From the NCBI RefSeq assembly GCF_029222905.1, contig NZ_JARHUE010000006.1, forward strand, positions 1-64,000: a stretch of 64,000 bases of DNA, in the 5' to 3' direction. This DNA is from Neptuniibacter sp. CAU 1671 (GTDB taxonomy: Bacteria; Pseudomonadota; Gammaproteobacteria; Pseudomonadales; Balneatricaceae). The notes beneath the pieces were generated by a model. The model made no database searches, was not told the origin of the DNA, and saw only the letters and a program-made list of their open reading frames with translations. Made by a program: the position numbers and the translations under genes. Positions 26,567 to 36,891 of this stretch are shown here, one piece after another (the stretch's first letter is position 1; each line of letters starts with the position of its first letter).

Positions 26567-28021
26567 ATGAGTATTGAATGGTCCAAGTATGTTCCGGGGA
26601 ATTTTTATGATGAGCTGATCGACGGGGATATCAAACCACGTCCGACAGCTAAAAAACTGGTGGAATACCTGCAGTCACTTTCGACAGAGGAGTTGAAGCG
26701 TCGCAAGCAACTGGCAGAGGCTACCATTCAGGAGATGGGGGTGAGTTTTACCGTCTACTCCGATGAAGGCAACATTGATCGTGCCTGGCCCTTCGATATT
26801 ATCCCTCGCACTATCTCCTCCTGTCAGTGGGCTAAAACAGAAGCCGGTCTGAAGCAGCGCCTGACAGCGCTGAATATGTTCATCAACGATCTATATAACG
26901 ATCAGCAGGTAATTAAAGACGGCATCATTCCTGAAGCCATCATCAAAGAATCCAGCAACTTCAGACCTGAGTGTGTCGGCATGACGCCGCCCTATGGTGT
27001 CTGGGCGAATATCTGCGGCACCGATCTGGTACGTGACCAGGATGGTGAGTTCTACGTGCTCGAGGACAACCTGCGGGTGCCCTCCGGTGTCTCCTACATG
27101 ATTGAAAACCGGGAGATCACCAAGCGGGTACTGCCGGAGTTATTTGAAAATGACTCCATCTTGCCGGTGGACGGTTATCCGGCGGCACTGTTTGACATGC
27201 TGAAATCGCTGTCTCCCCGCAAACTCAAACAACCTGAAATTGTTGTGTTAACGCCGGGCATCTTCAACTCGGCCTACTTCGAACACAGCTTTCTGGCGCA
27301 GCAGATGGGGGCTGAGCTGGTCGAAGGCAATGACCTGGTTGTGCTGGAAGATGACTGCGTCTACATGAAAACCATCTCCGGACTGGAGCGGGTGGACGTG
27401 ATCTATCGCCGCATCGATGATGCGTTCCTCGATCCCGAGGTGTTCCGCAAAGATTCCATGCTGGGTGTGCCGGGCCTGATGCGTGCCTGGAAAGCGGGCA
27501 ATGTTGCACTGGCCAACGCGCCGGGGGCCGGTGTGGCTGACGATAAGGTGGTTTATGCCTATGTGCCGGACATTATCCGGTACTACCTGAACGAAGAGCC
27601 ATTGCTGCCTAATGTTGAAACATATCTGTGTGATGATCCGGAGCAGCGTGCGTATGTACTGGATAATTTGGACAAGCTGGTGGTGAAACCGGCGAATGAG
27701 TCTGGCGGTTACGGCATGCTGGTGGGGCCGCACTCCACCAAAAAAGATCAGGCCAAATTTGCTGAGCTGATCAAAGCCAACCCGCGTAACTACATCGCTC
27801 AGCCAACTCTGAGTCTGTCCACGGCGCCAGCGCTGGTGGGAAGCGGCGTTCCAGAGCCAAGGCATCTGGATTTGCGGCCGTTTATTTTGCAAGCCAAAGA
27901 GACCTATGTGACGACCGGTGGTCTGACCCGGGTTGCTATGAAAAAAGGCTCGCTGGTAGTGAACTCCTCCCAGGGCGGGGGCAGTAAAGACACCTGGATT
28001 GTGGAAGAGGAGTGCCTGTAA
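26567..28021 (+). CDS. Circularly permuted ATP-grasp protein
   Basis: The 484-residue protein belongs to the circularly permuted ATP-grasp family (COG2308 type). Signatures are ECVGMTPPYGVWANICGTDLVRD split by VLEDNLRVPSGVSYMIENR, a central VVLTPGIFNSAYFEHSFLAQ and the C-terminal nucleotide loop VVKPANESGGYGMLVGP. ATP-grasp enzymes of this group are predicted to form amide bonds between a peptide or amino acid and a carboxylate; no reaction has been firmly shown to my knowledge. It overlaps the alpha-E gene by one base (TAATG). It is the first gene of a five-gene operon behind a sigma-54-type promoter. Confidence 0.88.
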   Translation: MSIEWSKYVPGNFYDELIDGDIKPRPTAKKLVEYLQSLSTEELKRRKQLAEATIQEMGVSFTVYSDEGNIDRAWPFDIIPRTISSCQWAKTEAGLKQRLTALNMFINDLYNDQQVIKDGIIPEAIIKESSNFRPECVGMTPPYGVWANICGTDLVRDQDGEFYVLEDNLRVPSGVSYMIENREITKRVLPELFENDSILPVDGYPAALFDMLKSLSPRKLKQPEIVVLTPGIFNSAYFEHSFLAQQMGAELVEGNDLVVLEDDCVYMKTISGLERVDVIYRRIDDAFLDPEVFRKDSMLGVPGLMRAWKAGNVALANAPGAGVADDKVVYAYVPDIIRYYLNEEPLLPNVETYLCDDPEQRAYVLDNLDKLVVKPANESGGYGMLVGPHSTKKDQAKFAELIKANPRNYIAQPTLSLSTAPALVGSGVPEPRHLDLRPFILQAKETYVTTGGLTRVAMKKGSLVVNSSQGGGSKDTWIVEEECL

Positions 28022-28950
28022 TGCTGTCAAAAGTTGCAGAGCGGATGTACTGGTTTGCGCGTTACCTGGAGCGCGTCGAGAATACCGCACGTTTAGTAGG
28101 GGTATATGATAACCTGCTGTTTGACCTGCCACGCAGTTACTCCATCAGCTGGTTTAATCTGGTGGTGATCAACTCGTCAGCAGAGCAGTTTGCGGCCCGG
28201 TATAAAAACCAGGATGAGCGCAATGTGGTTAAGTTCCTGCTGGCCGATGATGATAACCCCAGCTCCATGATGACCAGTTTGATCATGGCGCGGGAGAATG
28301 TGCGTACCACACGTGAAGTGTTGCCGGAAGAGGTCTGGGAACAGGTCAACGAACTCTATCTGTATGTGAAAGAAAATGTGCAGACCGGCATCAACCGCAC
28401 CTATCGCCACGCATTTCTGGATCAGATTATTAAGAGCTGTCAGCAGATGGTGGGTTTGCTCGCTGCCAATATGAGCAAAGATGCGGGCTGGCAGTTTATT
28501 CGCCTGGGCCGCAACTTGGAGCGGGCGGATATGACCACCCGTTTGCTGGATGCGGGCAGTGCGGCGCTGCTGAACAACGAAGCGGCGGAGCAACAACTGG
28601 ACACCTCGCAGCTGATCTGGGGCAACGTGTTGCGCTCCTGCAGTGCGTCGATGAACTACCGCCGCACCGTGCGCTCACAGGTCACCGGACCTGATGTGGC
28701 AACTTTTCTGCTGCAGGATGAGGCGTTTCCACGCTCGGTTATTTTCTGTACTCAGCAGATGCAGAATGCGATTGATGCGCTGCCGGAATGCTGTGTCGAT
28801 AAAATGGAGACTCTGCAGAGCTTGCTGGATATTGAGTTTGCTGAAGATGATCAGCTGGGCGAGAACTTCCGTGATTACTTGAATGAATTGCAACTGGTAC
28901 TGGCCGAATTACATGGCCAGTTTGCACACTGTTGGTTTGCCGCAGAATAA
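28021..28950 (+). CDS. Alpha-E domain protein
   Basis: The 309-residue protein is an all-helical alpha-E domain (COG2307): MLSKVAERMYWFARYLERVENTARL at the N-terminus and FIRLGRNLERADMTTRLLD in the middle are the family marks. Alpha-E proteins almost always stand beside a circularly permuted ATP-grasp protein and are thought to be its partner, perhaps as acceptor-handling subunit. The ATG at 28021 overlaps the preceding TAA; the frame extends to 28012 but that would use a weaker start. Confidence 0.9.
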   Translation: MLSKVAERMYWFARYLERVENTARLVGVYDNLLFDLPRSYSISWFNLVVINSSAEQFAARYKNQDERNVVKFLLADDDNPSSMMTSLIMARENVRTTREVLPEEVWEQVNELYLYVKENVQTGINRTYRHAFLDQIIKSCQQMVGLLAANMSKDAGWQFIRLGRNLERADMTTRLLDAGSAALLNNEAAEQQLDTSQLIWGNVLRSCSASMNYRRTVRSQVTGPDVATFLLQDEAFPRSVIFCTQQMQNAIDALPECCVDKMETLQSLLDIEFAEDDQLGENFRDYLNELQLVLAELHGQFAHCWFAAE

Positions 28951-28971
28951 TTTTTTAGCTGGAGGAACGGC

Positions 28972-31900
28972 ATGACCATTCGTGTTGCCATTCATCACAA
29001 GACCCGTTACAAGTTTGACCGTCGCGTAAACCTCTCACCGCATATTTTGCGTTTACGCCCGGCGCCGCACTCCCGTACCCATATTCACGGTTACTCACTG
29101 AAAGTGGAGCCTGAGGATCATTTCCTTAACTGGCAACAGGATCCGTTTGGTAATTATCAGGCGCGTCTGGTCTTTCCCGAAAAAACCACGGAGCTGAGCT
29201 TTGAGGTGGAGGTGATCGCCGATATGACGGTGATTAACCCCTTCGACTTCTTTGTGGAAGAGTATGCGGAAAAATTTCCCTTCAAATATGACAAACAGCT
29301 GCTGAAAGAGCTGGCGCCCTATCTGGAAGTCACCGACAAAGGGCCGCTGATTACAGAATGGGTCTCCAAGATCTCCCGCAAAGAGACGCCGATCATCGAT
29401 TTTCTGGTGGCGCTGAACCAAGGTCTCGAAAAAGAGATTGAATACGGTATCCGCATGGAGCCGGGGGTTCAGACCTGTGAAGAAACCCTGAGCCTGAAAA
29501 AAGGCTCCTGTCGTGACAGCGCCTGGCTGCTGGTGCAGATTTTGCGCAGCATGGGACTGGCGGCACGGTTTGCTTCGGGCTATCTGATTCAGCTGGTGGC
29601 TGATGTGAAATCACTGGACGGTCCGTCCGGCACCGACGTGGACTTTACGGATCTGCATGCCTGGTGTGAAGTCTACCTGCCGGGTGCTGGCTGGGTGGGT
29701 CTTGATCCGACCTCAGGCCTGTTTGCTGGCGAAGGGCACATTCCGCTGGCCTGTACGCCTGATCCGGTCTCTGCCGCACCGATTACTGGTGCAACCGATA
29801 AATGTGAAGTGGAATTTGAATATTCCAACGAAGTTATTCGTATTCACGAAGACCCCCGTGTGACCAAACCTTACACCGATGACCAGTGGCAAACCATCAT
29901 GGCGCTGGGTGATAAGGTGGATGATGATCTGCAGCAGATGGACGTGCGTCTTACCATGGGTGGCGAACCGACCTTTGTGTCCATCGATGATATGGAATCG
30001 CCGCAGTGGAACACCGAAGCGTTGGGTGCAGACAAACTGCGCCTGGCCAAAGATCTGCTGCTGAAACTGCGTGAATCCTTTGCCCCCGGTGGGCTGCTGC
30101 ATTACGGGCAGGGTAAATGGTATCCGGGCGAGGAGATTCCGCGCTGGGCGCTGGGTTGTTTTTGGCGCGAAGATGGCCATAGCCTCTGGCACAACCCTGA
30201 GCTGCTGGCCCGGGTTGATAAAGATTACGGGCATGGCCCGGAAGACGCTAAACGTTTCAGTGATTGTCTGGCTGGCAAGCTTGGCCTTTCCACCGAATAT
30301 GTACTGGATGCTTACGAGGACGCGCTGTATTACCTGATGACCGAGCAGTCTCTGCCGGATAACGTAGACCCGCTCAAATACAACCTGAAGGACAGCCTGG
30401 AGCGACGTCGTCTGGCCAAGCTGCTGCAGAAGGGGCTTAACCAGGCGTCGGGTAATATTCTGCCGCTGGCGTGGAATTACTTCACCTCTAGCTGGCGCAG
30501 TAGTCCATGGCCAATGCGGCGTGATCACATCGTACTGGTACCCGGTGACTCACCTATGGGCCTGCGTCTGCCGTTGAACTCTCTGCCGGTGGTGGCAGAA
30601 GAGCACAAAAAAGAGCTGCCGCATGAAGCGGATCCGATGGCGCATCGCGAACCCTTGCCGCCAAGCGATTTTGCAGCGATACCGGCGCGTCCACCTAAGA
30701 TGGCCGCGGCGGACCGAATGGATACGGTACTTACCGATGTGATTCGGACGGCGCTCTGTATTGAACCGCGTGACGGTAAACTGCATATCTTCCTGCCGCC
30801 TCTGCAGTATCTGGAACACTTTGTTGAGCTGATTCATGCCATTGAACATACCGCAGTTGAATTGCAGTTGCCGGTGGTGTTGGAAGGTTATGAGCCGCCC
30901 AAAGATTTCCGCCTGAAAAAACTGCTGGTGACTCCCGATCCGGGTGTGATCGAAGTGAATATCCACCCATCCTCAAGTTGGCAGGAGCTGGTGCATACCA
31001 CCGAGACCCTCTACGACGCGGCATTCCGCAGCCGTCTGGGTACCGAGAAATTCATGCTGGATGGCCGTCATACCGGCACGGGGGGCGGCAACCATATCAC
31101 CATCGGTGGTACGACGCCGGCAGACAGTCCACTGCTGCGACGGCCTGATGTGTTACGCAGTCTGCTGACCTACTGGCAGCACCATCCGGGCCTGTCCTAT
31201 GTGTTTTCGGGCATGTTTATCGGCCCGACCAGTCAGGCGCCACGTGTTGATGAGGCGCGTGAAGAGTCACTGTATGAACTCGAAATCGCCTTCCAGCAGA
31301 TGCCGAACGGGGTGATTGAACAGCCCTGGCTGGTGGATCGCCTGTTGCGTAACCTGCTGGTGGACATGACCGGTAACACGCACCGGTCTGAGTTCTGTAT
31401 CGATAAACTCTATGCGCCGGGCAGTGCCAGTGGCCGTCAAGGCCTGCTCGAATTCCGTGGCTTTGAAATGCCACCGCATTCGCGGATGGCTCTGGTGCAG
31501 GCGCTGCTGATTCGCTGCCTGGTGGCGCGTTTCTGGAAACGGCCATACCACAAACCGCTGGCCCGCTGGGGCACTGAACTGCATGACAAGTTTATGCTGC
31601 CGCACTACGCCTGGTCCGATATTCGGGGTGTGGTGAAAGACCTGCAAGCTAATGGTTATCCATTCCAGCTGGAATGGCTGGCGGCGTTTGAAGAGTTCCG
31701 CTATCCACACTATGGCCGGGTGCGCATCGATGATGTTGAGCTGGAGCTGCGCTGGGCGATCGAACCCTGGCATGTGCTGGGTGAAGAGGTCAGCAGTTTT
31801 GGTACTGCGCGTTACGTAGACTCGTCTGTGGAACGTCTGCAGGTCAGAGCCACTGGCCTTGATCCTAACCGTTATGTGCTGGCGTGTAATGGGCGTCGTG

Positions 31901-32313
31901 TGCCCCTGCGCAATACCGGGCAGCATGGCGAGTATGTTGCCGGTGTCCGCTATCGTGCCTGGCAGCCACCTTCGGCCCTGCACCCGACCATCGGGGTCCA
32001 TGCGCCGCTGGTGTTCGATCTGATCGATACCTGGAACGGCCACAGTATTGGCGGCTGCACTTACAGTGTCAGCCATCAGGGCGGGCGTAATTACGATACT
32101 TACCCGGTCAATAGTTATGAAGCAGAAGCACGCAGGGTTGCGCGTTATGATGGCTTTGGCCATACTCCCGGTGCCTTGCCTGTGCAGCATCCAATGGAAA
32201 TGCTTCGCAGTTTCTTCCCTCATGAGCATATCCCTCGTCCGATGGAGCCGCCGAAAGAGGAAAGAACCGACGAATATCCGCATACGCTGGACCTGCGTCG
32301 GCAACCTGAATAA
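28972..32313 (+). CDS. Large transglutaminase-like protein with DUF2126 region
   Basis: The 1113-residue protein has an N-terminal beta domain and a transglutaminase-like cysteine protease fold with a full triad: C180 (KKGSCRDSAW), H229 (DLHAWCEV) and D245 (GLDPTSG). The remaining 800 residues form the COG4196/DUF2126 region, starting near RLTMGGEPTFVSIDD, with GQGKWYPGEEIPRWALGCFWR and the glycine-rich DGRHTGTGGGNHITIGG. The role of that region is unknown; its parts resemble glutamine-synthetase-like or amidohydrolase folds only loosely. In the operon it may cut or cross-link the product of the ATP-grasp enzymes. AGGAGG-like GGAGG stands eight bases before the ATG. Confidence 0.88.
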   Translation: MTIRVAIHHKTRYKFDRRVNLSPHILRLRPAPHSRTHIHGYSLKVEPEDHFLNWQQDPFGNYQARLVFPEKTTELSFEVEVIADMTVINPFDFFVEEYAEKFPFKYDKQLLKELAPYLEVTDKGPLITEWVSKISRKETPIIDFLVALNQGLEKEIEYGIRMEPGVQTCEETLSLKKGSCRDSAWLLVQILRSMGLAARFASGYLIQLVADVKSLDGPSGTDVDFTDLHAWCEVYLPGAGWVGLDPTSGLFAGEGHIPLACTPDPVSAAPITGATDKCEVEFEYSNEVIRIHEDPRVTKPYTDDQWQTIMALGDKVDDDLQQMDVRLTMGGEPTFVSIDDMESPQWNTEALGADKLRLAKDLLLKLRESFAPGGLLHYGQGKWYPGEEIPRWALGCFWREDGHSLWHNPELLARVDKDYGHGPEDAKRFSDCLAGKLGLSTEYVLDAYEDALYYLMTEQSLPDNVDPLKYNLKDSLERRRLAKLLQKGLNQASGNILPLAWNYFTSSWRSSPWPMRRDHIVLVPGDSPMGLRLPLNSLPVVAEEHKKELPHEADPMAHREPLPPSDFAAIPARPPKMAAADRMDTVLTDVIRTALCIEPRDGKLHIFLPPLQYLEHFVELIHAIEHTAVELQLPVVLEGYEPPKDFRLKKLLVTPDPGVIEVNIHPSSSWQELVHTTETLYDAAFRSRLGTEKFMLDGRHTGTGGGNHITIGGTTPADSPLLRRPDVLRSLLTYWQHHPGLSYVFSGMFIGPTSQAPRVDEAREESLYELEIAFQQMPNGVIEQPWLVDRLLRNLLVDMTGNTHRSEFCIDKLYAPGSASGRQGLLEFRGFEMPPHSRMALVQALLIRCLVARFWKRPYHKPLARWGTELHDKFMLPHYAWSDIRGVVKDLQANGYPFQLEWLAAFEEFRYPHYGRVRIDDVELELRWAIEPWHVLGEEVSSFGTARYVDSSVERLQVRATGLDPNRYVLACNGRRVPLRNTGQHGEYVAGVRYRAWQPPSALHPTIGVHAPLVFDLIDTWNGHSIGGCTYSVSHQGGRNYDTYPVNSYEAEARRVARYDGFGHTPGALPVQHPMEMLRSFFPHEHIPRPMEPPKEERTDEYPHTLDLRRQPE

Positions 32314-32346
32314 CGATTGTCAGTTTAATCATCGCGGAACCAGAGC

Positions 32347-34917
32347 ATGAAAACACCCGGGGCGGCCGAGCAGCAGCAGTTGGATAGTTTGTTATATCCA
32401 GCGGCTAATCAACGGCATGATGAGGTTTACACCCCAGAGGGTAAGGTACGTCCCTACTGGCAATATCTGCTTGATAGTCTGGAAACGCTGGGCCAGTCCG
32501 AGATGGCTCAGCGTCAGCTCAAAACCCAGCGCATCCTGCGGGATGACGGTGCTACCTATAGCTCCTTTGAAGGCCCGGCCAAGAGCAATATCTGGGAACT
32601 CGACCCGGTACCGATGCTACTCGACAGTGAAGAGTGGAGCGGTATTGAGGCGGGGCTTATAGAACGTGCTGAACTGCTGGATCTGGTCCTCAAAGACCTC
32701 TATGGCGAACGCACACTGATTCGTCGTGGCATTCTACCGCCCGAACTGCTGTTTGATCACAAAGGGTTTATCCGTGCCTGCCATGACGTGTTCATGCCGG
32801 GTGAGCAGCAGCTGATTTTCCATTCGGCGGATATGATCCGTACCCAGGATGGTTCGATCTGCGTCCTCACAGACCGCACCCAGATGCCAAAAGGGGTGGG
32901 GTACGCGCTGGAAAACCGCACCGTATTATCACGCGTATTCCCCAGCCTGTTCCGGGACAGTCAGGTGCATCGTCTGGCGTTGTTCTATCAGGCGCTGCGT
33001 CAGAAACTGAACGAACTGGTGCCCTATGCACCGGATGGTCGTCCCCGTGTGGTGGTGATGACACCGGGTACTTTCAACCAGTCCTATTTTGAACATACCT
33101 ACCTGGCCAACTACCTGGGTTATCCGCTGGTTCAGGGCGGTGACCTCACCGTACGGGGTGGCCGGGTCTGGATGAAATCCGTGGGTGGTCTGCACCCGGT
33201 GGATGTGATCGTCCGCTTTGTAAATGACAGCTTCTGTGACCCGGTTGAACTGCGCAGTGATTCCCATCTGGGTGTACCCGGTTTGCTTGAAGTGGTGCGC
33301 AGCGGCGGTGTTGTGGTGGTGAATCCGCTGGGTTCCGGTGTGTTGGAAAATCCGGCACTGCAATGCTATTTGCCAAAAATCAGCGAATTTTTCCTCGGTC
33401 GGCCGCTGCAGCTGGCCTCGGTTAACAGTTACTGGTGTGGCGATAAAAAAGATCTGGAGTTTGTGCAGGCAAACTTTGATGCCATGGTGCTCAAGGCCGT
33501 TAATCCAACGCATGATAACCAGAGCGTGTTTGTTGCTGAGCTGAGTAAAGAGGAGCGGGCCAACTGGCTGGCACGGATTCTGGCGGAACCACAGAAGTGG
33601 GTGGCTCAGGATCTGTTGGAACCTTCGCAGTGCCCGACGCTGGTGAAGGGTGATCTGCAGCCGCGTCGTGTCATTCTGCGCAGTTTTGCGGTCGCCTCTG
33701 AACAATCGTTTAACGTGATGCCGGGCTGTCTGGCACGTATTGCACCGGATAAACGCTCCCGCCGTGTGGTGCAGGGTCAGGGTTCCCTCAGTAAAGATAC
33801 CTGGGTACTGGCGTCCGAACCGGAGAAACAGTTCTCACTGCAGGCAACTGCCCGTGGCAAACAGCTGGCGCGGACCGATGTACCAGCCAACCTGCCAAGC
33901 CGTGCGGTCGAAAATCTGTTCTGGCTGGGCCGTTATGCTGAACGTGCTGAAACCTCAGCGCGTCTGCTCAGAACGGTGTTCCTGCAGCTCAACAGTACCT
34001 TGCAGTTACCGAAAGATGCCCGTCATCTGATGCTCACAGCTGTGACTGATGTGACCAATACACTGCCGGGTTTCCGTGGTCCGGATGCGGCCAAACTGTT
34101 TGATGCACCGGAGCCGGAGTTGCTGTCGGTGATTCTGGACAGCAGTCGTCCTGGCTCATTGCGTTATGACCTGCACGCCATGCTCACCTGCGCGGAAGAG
34201 GTAAAAGAGCAGTTGTCAGCGGATGCGCAACGAATCGTTAACGACATCCGCGACGAACTGAGTTATCTGGATTCTTCTCTGGCCGGTGGCCTGGGTTCTG
34301 CGCCGGAAGAAGCCCTGGACCCGCTGGTCACAGCTCTGTTGGCCATGGCAGGACAGGCACACGAAAGCATGTTCCGCGGCATAGGCTGGCGGTTCCTTGA
34401 AATGGGCCGTCGTCTGGAAAAAGCCCACCAGAGCGCGTCGCTGATCCGTGCGCTGCTGGTAAGCTGTTATGAAGGCCGCTCGCAGGATCTGTTACTGGAA
34501 ACCCTGCTGCTGAGTACCGAAGCGCTGATCTCCTACCGTCGTCGTTATCTGGCACAGCTTGATATTGGCGATGGCCTGAAACTGATGCTGATGGATCTGA
34601 GCAACCCGCGCTCTATGCTGTTCCTGATGCAGGAGCTGACCGAACATCTTAACAGTCTGGTGAGTGACCTTTCCCTCTCGGGTCTGGCAGCAGAGCAGAA
34701 ACAGCTGCTGTCCGCTACAACGGCGCTGCAGCTGGTGGATATTGATGCGCTTGAATTAGCTGACGAGGAAGGCATTGAGCGGGCAGCGCTGGATGCGTTC
34801 CTTGAATCATTGCAGGAGAAACTGCGGCATACCGCTGATCTGATCAGTGATCGTTACTTTGATCACACGGCAGGACCGCAGCAGTTGGTGCAGACCGCCT
34901 GGGAGAATGACGCATGA
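32347..34917 (+). CDS. Fused ATP-grasp and alpha-E protein
   Basis: The 856-residue protein joins both functions of the first two genes: an ATP-grasp part (about 1-510; PVPMLLDSEEW, VLTDRTQMPKGVGYALENR, VVMTPGTFNQSYFEHTYLA) and an alpha-E part (about 525-840; LPSRAVENLFWLGRYAERAETSARL, FLEMGRRLEKAHQSASL). Compared with the stand-alone ATP-grasp gene, EDNLRVPSG is replaced by TDRTQMPKG and the glycine-rich VVKPANESGGYG by VLKAVNPTHDN. The first change is, as I recall it, a subfamily mark; the second may alter nucleotide binding. It overlaps the next gene by four bases. Confidence 0.88.
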   Translation: MKTPGAAEQQQLDSLLYPAANQRHDEVYTPEGKVRPYWQYLLDSLETLGQSEMAQRQLKTQRILRDDGATYSSFEGPAKSNIWELDPVPMLLDSEEWSGIEAGLIERAELLDLVLKDLYGERTLIRRGILPPELLFDHKGFIRACHDVFMPGEQQLIFHSADMIRTQDGSICVLTDRTQMPKGVGYALENRTVLSRVFPSLFRDSQVHRLALFYQALRQKLNELVPYAPDGRPRVVVMTPGTFNQSYFEHTYLANYLGYPLVQGGDLTVRGGRVWMKSVGGLHPVDVIVRFVNDSFCDPVELRSDSHLGVPGLLEVVRSGGVVVVNPLGSGVLENPALQCYLPKISEFFLGRPLQLASVNSYWCGDKKDLEFVQANFDAMVLKAVNPTHDNQSVFVAELSKEERANWLARILAEPQKWVAQDLLEPSQCPTLVKGDLQPRRVILRSFAVASEQSFNVMPGCLARIAPDKRSRRVVQGQGSLSKDTWVLASEPEKQFSLQATARGKQLARTDVPANLPSRAVENLFWLGRYAERAETSARLLRTVFLQLNSTLQLPKDARHLMLTAVTDVTNTLPGFRGPDAAKLFDAPEPELLSVILDSSRPGSLRYDLHAMLTCAEEVKEQLSADAQRIVNDIRDELSYLDSSLAGGLGSAPEEALDPLVTALLAMAGQAHESMFRGIGWRFLEMGRRLEKAHQSASLIRALLVSCYEGRSQDLLLETLLLSTEALISYRRRYLAQLDIGDGLKLMLMDLSNPRSMLFLMQELTEHLNSLVSDLSLSGLAAEQKQLLSATTALQLVDIDALELADEEGIERAALDAFLESLQEKLRHTADLISDRYFDHTAGPQQLVQTAWENDA

Positions 34918-35804
34918 AGTATCAGATCCGCCACGTCACCCGTTACGATTATGCATCCCCGGTCAGCCAGTGTTACAACCGCGCTCACCTGTTGCCACGG
35001 GACACCGATACCCAGACCTGTCTTCATACCCGGGTGCGGATTGCACCGCTGCCGGCGACTGCCCAGCAGCGCGTAGATTATTTTGGTAACAGTACTTACC
35101 ACTTCGCGCTGGAAGACCCCCATACCTCACTGACCATCGACGTTGAATCGGAGATTGAGGTATTGGAGCGGCCCAAGTTCAACGCTTTCGATCTGGATCT
35201 GGGGGTTACCTGCGCAGAAGCCCGTAACCTGATCCGGCGCGGCCGTACGGAAGAGATTCTGCTGGCCAAAGAGTACCTGCTGGACTCGCCCATGGTTCGA
35301 TGCAGTGAGGAGCTTGCAGAGTACGCTCGGGCGCTGTTTGTGGATGACCGCCCGTTGTTGTCTGCGGCACGTGAACTGACCAGCAAGATCTTCAATGAGT
35401 TTACCTATGATCCCGAATTCACCACGGTGGCAACGCCGATTGGTGAGGTAATGGAACACAAGCGGGGCGTGTGTCAGGACTTTGCGCATCTGGCTATCGG
35501 CTGTTTGCGCTCTCTTGGTTATCCGGCCCGTTATGTCAGTGGTTATCTTGAAACCCTGCCGCCACCCGGGCAGGAAAAACTGGTGGGGTCTGATGCCTCT
35601 CATGCCTGGTTTGCTCTGTTCTCGCCCACCGAGGGTTGGTTCGAGTTTGACCCGACCAATGACAATATGCCCACCGAACAACACATTACCACGGCCTGGG
35701 GCCGCGACTACTCCGATGTGACCCCACTGCGGGGGGTGATATTTGATGGCGGTAAAACCCAGAAATTACACGTCGCAGTAGACGTTACCCGTATTCCCGA
35801 GTGA
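34914..35804 (+). CDS. Transglutaminase-like cysteine protease
   Basis: The 296-residue protein has the small bacterial transglutaminase layout: an N-terminal beta domain (MKYQIRHVTRYDYASPVSQ) and the catalytic domain with C187 (RGVCQDFAH), H230 (SHAWFALF) and D246 (FEFDPTND). It probably hydrolyses or transfers amide bonds. It is the last gene of the operon and its ATG overlaps the preceding stop. With the fused protein it forms a second, compact set of the same functions as the first three genes. Confidence 0.92.
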   Translation: MKYQIRHVTRYDYASPVSQCYNRAHLLPRDTDTQTCLHTRVRIAPLPATAQQRVDYFGNSTYHFALEDPHTSLTIDVESEIEVLERPKFNAFDLDLGVTCAEARNLIRRGRTEEILLAKEYLLDSPMVRCSEELAEYARALFVDDRPLLSAARELTSKIFNEFTYDPEFTTVATPIGEVMEHKRGVCQDFAHLAIGCLRSLGYPARYVSGYLETLPPPGQEKLVGSDASHAWFALFSPTEGWFEFDPTNDNMPTEQHITTAWGRDYSDVTPLRGVIFDGGKTQKLHVAVDVTRIPE

Positions 35805-35809
35805 GTTAG

Positions 35810-35837
35810 CCCTGCCATGCAACTCGGCGTGGCAGGG
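35810..35837 (+). terminator. Hairpin after the transglutaminase operon
   Basis: CCCTGCCA and TGGCAGGG pair perfectly around a 12-base loop, six bases past the stop. There is no T run, so it may attenuate or protect the transcript end rather than terminate strongly. The promoter of gmk must lie in or just after it. Confidence 0.5.
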
Positions 35838-35844
35838 TATATAA

Positions 35845-36498
<654 letters not shown>

Positions 36499-36559
36499 AC
36501 TATCGCGAAGAGTAAACTGCGCGGTCTCCTTTCCGTAAGATTTTTAGATTGAGGTCACC

Positions 36560-36772
36560 ATGGCACGCGTTACCGTTGAAGATTGCCTGGAAAACGTGGA
36601 TAACCGCTTCCAATTGGTGCTGGTTGCAGCTAAACGCGCGCGTCAGCTGGCTACCGGTGGTAAAGAAGCTAAGGTTGAGTGGGAAAACGACAAACCAACA
36701 GTCGTTGCCCTGCGTGAAATTGCAGATGGTCTGGTGGGTCGTACCGTTCTGGACGAAAACGATCACGACTGA
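36560..36772 (+). CDS. rpoZ: RNA polymerase omega subunit
   Basis: The 70-residue protein is the omega subunit: [32 protein letters not shown] and [13 protein letters not shown] are conserved. Omega helps assemble RNA polymerase and forms one of the ppGpp sites, fitting its place before spoT. A GAGG ribosome site precedes the ATG. The length is shorter than the 91 residues of E. coli, as is common in Pseudomonas relatives. Confidence 0.96.
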   Translation: MARVTVEDCLENVDNRFQLVLVAAKRARQLATGGKEAKVEWENDKPTVVALREIADGLVGRTVLDENDHD

Positions 36773-36780
36773 TCTGCGAC

Positions 36781-36804
36781 TGCAGCGTCTTTCGGGGCGC
36801 TGCA
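36781..36804 (+). promoter_or_regulatory. Hairpin between rpoZ and spoT
   Basis: TGCAGCG and CGCTGCA pair around a ten-base loop starting nine bases after the rpoZ stop. No T run follows, so it may partly end or process the transcript before spoT. Confidence 0.4.
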
Positions 36805-36891
36805 TCTGCCCAATCCCTTTCCCTCCAGCCCTGAATACGGCATGATCCTTAGTAAGGGTGCTCTATAGTTGTAAGAGGCACCGGAGGAATT

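Noticed and set aside
31267-32304. 345-codon leftward frame opposite the large transglutaminase gene
   Set aside because: Long antisense frames are expected in this GC-rich gene; the protein shows no domain and no ribosome site.
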